Part shown: positions 14,378 to 15,498 of the stretch, piece by piece
Layout of the letters: every line of letters starts with the position of its first letter
How positions within the stretch are numbered: position 1 is the first letter of the stretch
Source of the DNA: Christensenella sp. UBA1224
GTDB lineage: Bacteria > Bacillota > Clostridia > Christensenellales > Aristaeellaceae
Reading direction: 5' to 3'
NCBI GenBank assembly: GCA_002309235.1
Contig: DBXA01000089.1
Location: 1 to 15,498 of the forward strand
Length of the DNA: 15,498 nucleotides
The notes under the pieces: model-generated
Database searches by the model: none
Seen by the model: the letters and a program-made list of their open reading frames with translations, nothing else
What the model was told of the DNA's origin: nothing
Made by a program: the position numbers and the translations under genes

Positions 14378-14388
14378 GGCGCGCCAAA
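14367..14388 (+). repeat. Direct repeat copy 2 of the tRNA-Arg 3' end
   Basis: Identical over 22 nt to 14225-14246. The 5' rest of the tRNA is absent; identity begins inside the T-loop. A separate terminator follows directly, as it does after the first copy. Confidence 0.9.
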
Positions 14389-14430
14389 GCGAAGATCCTG
14401 TCGATGACGATCGATGAGATCTTCGCTTTT
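14387..14430 (+). terminator. Second terminator, after the repeated tRNA end
   Basis: AAGCGAAGATC (14387-14397) pairs over 11 bp with GATCTTCGCTT (14418-14428), followed by TTTTC. The loop has an internal TCGAT/ATCGA complementarity. Confidence 0.85.
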
Positions 14431-14586
14431 CTTCATGTTTCAGGTATCCGACGGGGGCGAAGAACATGATGCCGGCGGACGTCATCCGGGTCCATCCGAT
14501 CGGAGAGATATCCGGAAAGAAAGCTCTCTCTCATCGTTTACAGGGGGCCCGGATCTGAAATTGCGCCGCTTTTCACAATGTGTCTA
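14431..14586. other. Gene-free spacer
   Basis: No gene, RNA or repeat is recognised between the second terminator and the promoter of the plus-strand secreted-protein gene. Confidence 0.5.
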
Positions 14587-14615
14587 TTGATTTACGGCAT
14601 TTTGCGGGTTATAAT
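14587..14615 (+). promoter_or_regulatory. Promoter of the right-end secreted protein gene
   Basis: -35 TTGATT (14587-14592), 17-bp spacer, -10 TATAAT (14610-14615), about 45 bp before the start codon. Confidence 0.85.
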
Positions 14616-14658
14616 CATGTACATCATTCCACTATTCTTGACAGGAGGCATATTTACG

Positions 14659-15498
14659 ATGAAAAAACTTCTGGCTGTTCTTCTGAGTCTCTGCCTGTTC
14701 CTGGGCTGTACCGCTCAGGCGCAAACAGGTGTCCAGTTCAACGCCGATCTCACGTATCTCGGCGATACGATAGCCGATATCGCGGCGCAGTTCGGCCTGG
14801 ACGAGGACGGGTGCTTCCAGGTAAACCTGGACGGCAATATCCGCGATTCACTGATCGATCTCTTTGCCCAGATCGGCGGGAACTCTCTCGTGGTCGGCTC
14901 CGGCGAAGAGGTGTATGAGATCACAACCGACAATTTGCTCCAGGCGCTTACCAGCACTGCCAGGAACATTCTCGGCGAAGATACCTTCTCCATGCTCGGC
15001 ACGGCATTCACATACTACACGCAGGGCGGTTATGAGGCGGATAAGCCCATTCTTTCCGCCATCGCGAACAACGAGGTACAGCGCCTGGGCATGCTGCTGT
15101 TCGCCGGCGGCATCATCAGCCAGGCGGAAGACGGGACCGTGACCATCGATTGCGATGAAGCGCGCTTTGCCGATCTGATCAACTCCTACCTCGGCTCATT
15201 GTCCGGCGATGAAGCCGTGTTCGCCCAGCTCGCTTCTACCCAGCTCTGGAGCATCTGCGGCCTGAGCGAAGGCGGCGCAGCCGAACGGGCGGCACTTGCG
15301 GATGCATCGGTATCCCTGCCGGAAGACGTACACTTCCGCCTCCAGGCCGTGATCGCCCCCGCAGGCACTATAGACTGTGATTTTACCTATACCGACAGCA
15401 CAGCGGCGCTCACCATGAAAGCCGTATTCGACGGAAATACCCTCGAGATCAACGGCGTGCTCGCGGCTGAGGACGGCACGCCCGTTACCTTCCGCGCA
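14659..15498 (+). CDS. Secreted protein of unknown function, partial at the window edge
   Basis: An open frame from ATG 14659 runs past the end of the window (280 codons seen, no stop). AGGAGG at 14643-14648 lies 10 nt upstream, and a consensus promoter precedes it. The N-terminus is a signal peptide: MKKLLAVLLSLCLFLGC. The Cys17 gives a weak lipobox (FLGC), and an alternative signal peptidase I site follows AQA at about residue 22, so the protein is exported as a lipoprotein or free protein. The mature part is acidic and GC-rich in codon use like the host genes. It has repeated Ser/Ala/Gly/Leu helical stretches (NLLQALTSTARNILGED, DLINSYLGSLSGDEAVFAQL), then beta-like text towards the end (IDCDFTYTDSTAALTMKAVF). 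No family is recognised. Confidence 0.85.
   Translation, partial: MKKLLAVLLSLCLFLGCTAQAQTGVQFNADLTYLGDTIADIAAQFGLDEDGCFQVNLDGNIRDSLIDLFAQIGGNSLVVGSGEEVYEITTDNLLQALTSTARNILGEDTFSMLGTAFTYYTQGGYEADKPILSAIANNEVQRLGMLLFAGGIISQAEDGTVTIDCDEARFADLINSYLGSLSGDEAVFAQLASTQLWSICGLSEGGAAERAALADASVSLPEDVHFRLQAVIAPAGTIDCDFTYTDSTAALTMKAVFDGNTLEINGVLAAEDGTPVTFRA

Noticed and set aside
14180..14485. Minus-strand frame with GFEPTVFRVGVEHS-like text
   Set aside because: This is the antisense translation of the tRNA-Arg and its repeated end, a common spurious protein.
1..15498. CRISPR array, transposase or integrase
   Set aside because: No regularly spaced repeats and no recombinase or transposase motifs were seen on either strand.

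Overview
The window looks like chromosomal DNA of a fermentative, probably gut-associated Clostridia-type Firmicute. Housekeeping genes are GC-rich, promoters are consensus sigma-A type with 17-bp spacers, and ribosome binding sites are strong AGGAGG-like. Firmicute-style leader RNAs are present (a leucine T-box and a yybP-ykoY manganese element), along with Rho-independent terminators. The organism cannot be named from sequence alone. Almost every gene is on the minus strand. The exceptions are a tRNA-Arg and one secreted-protein gene at the right end.

Left part (1-4200) is accessory in character. In minus-strand order it holds an ECF sigma factor (3635-4198) overlapping its membrane partner/anti-sigma (2823-3638), a small secreted protein (2318-2740) and a TetR-type regulator (1733-2290). 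These are followed by a 53-codon gene stump (1338-1499) that ends in a heptanucleotide repeat, a frameshifted Rhs/YD-repeat remnant (838-1244) and an AT-rich secreted protein (9-728). An AT-rich segment at about 2580-3235 has both edges inside genes, which suggests recombination.

Central part (4365-11560) is metabolic and transport. A consensus promoter and a leucine T-box leader drive leuA (2-isopropylmalate synthase), followed closely by a uroporphyrinogen-decarboxylase-superfamily protein with methyltransferase-like zinc ligands. The unit ends in a strong terminator. Upstream, a P2A-type cation ATPase and a DUF2974/Mbeg1-like alpha/beta hydrolase form a second operon. That operon sits behind a yybP-ykoY riboswitch whose P1 helix and terminator hairpin are mutually exclusive, which points to Mn2+ as the regulating and probably exported ion.

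Right part (11560-15498) holds a stand-alone trpB with its own promoter and terminator, and a two-gene unit (an unknown 148-aa protein followed by a GNAT acetyltransferase) transcribed away from tRNA-Arg(CCG). The last 22 nt of the tRNA locus are repeated 142 nt downstream. Between the copies lie a terminator and a compact three-way-junction palindrome whose outer arm is complementary to the tRNA T-arm. The window ends inside a plus-strand gene for a secreted protein (14659 onward) with a consensus promoter.
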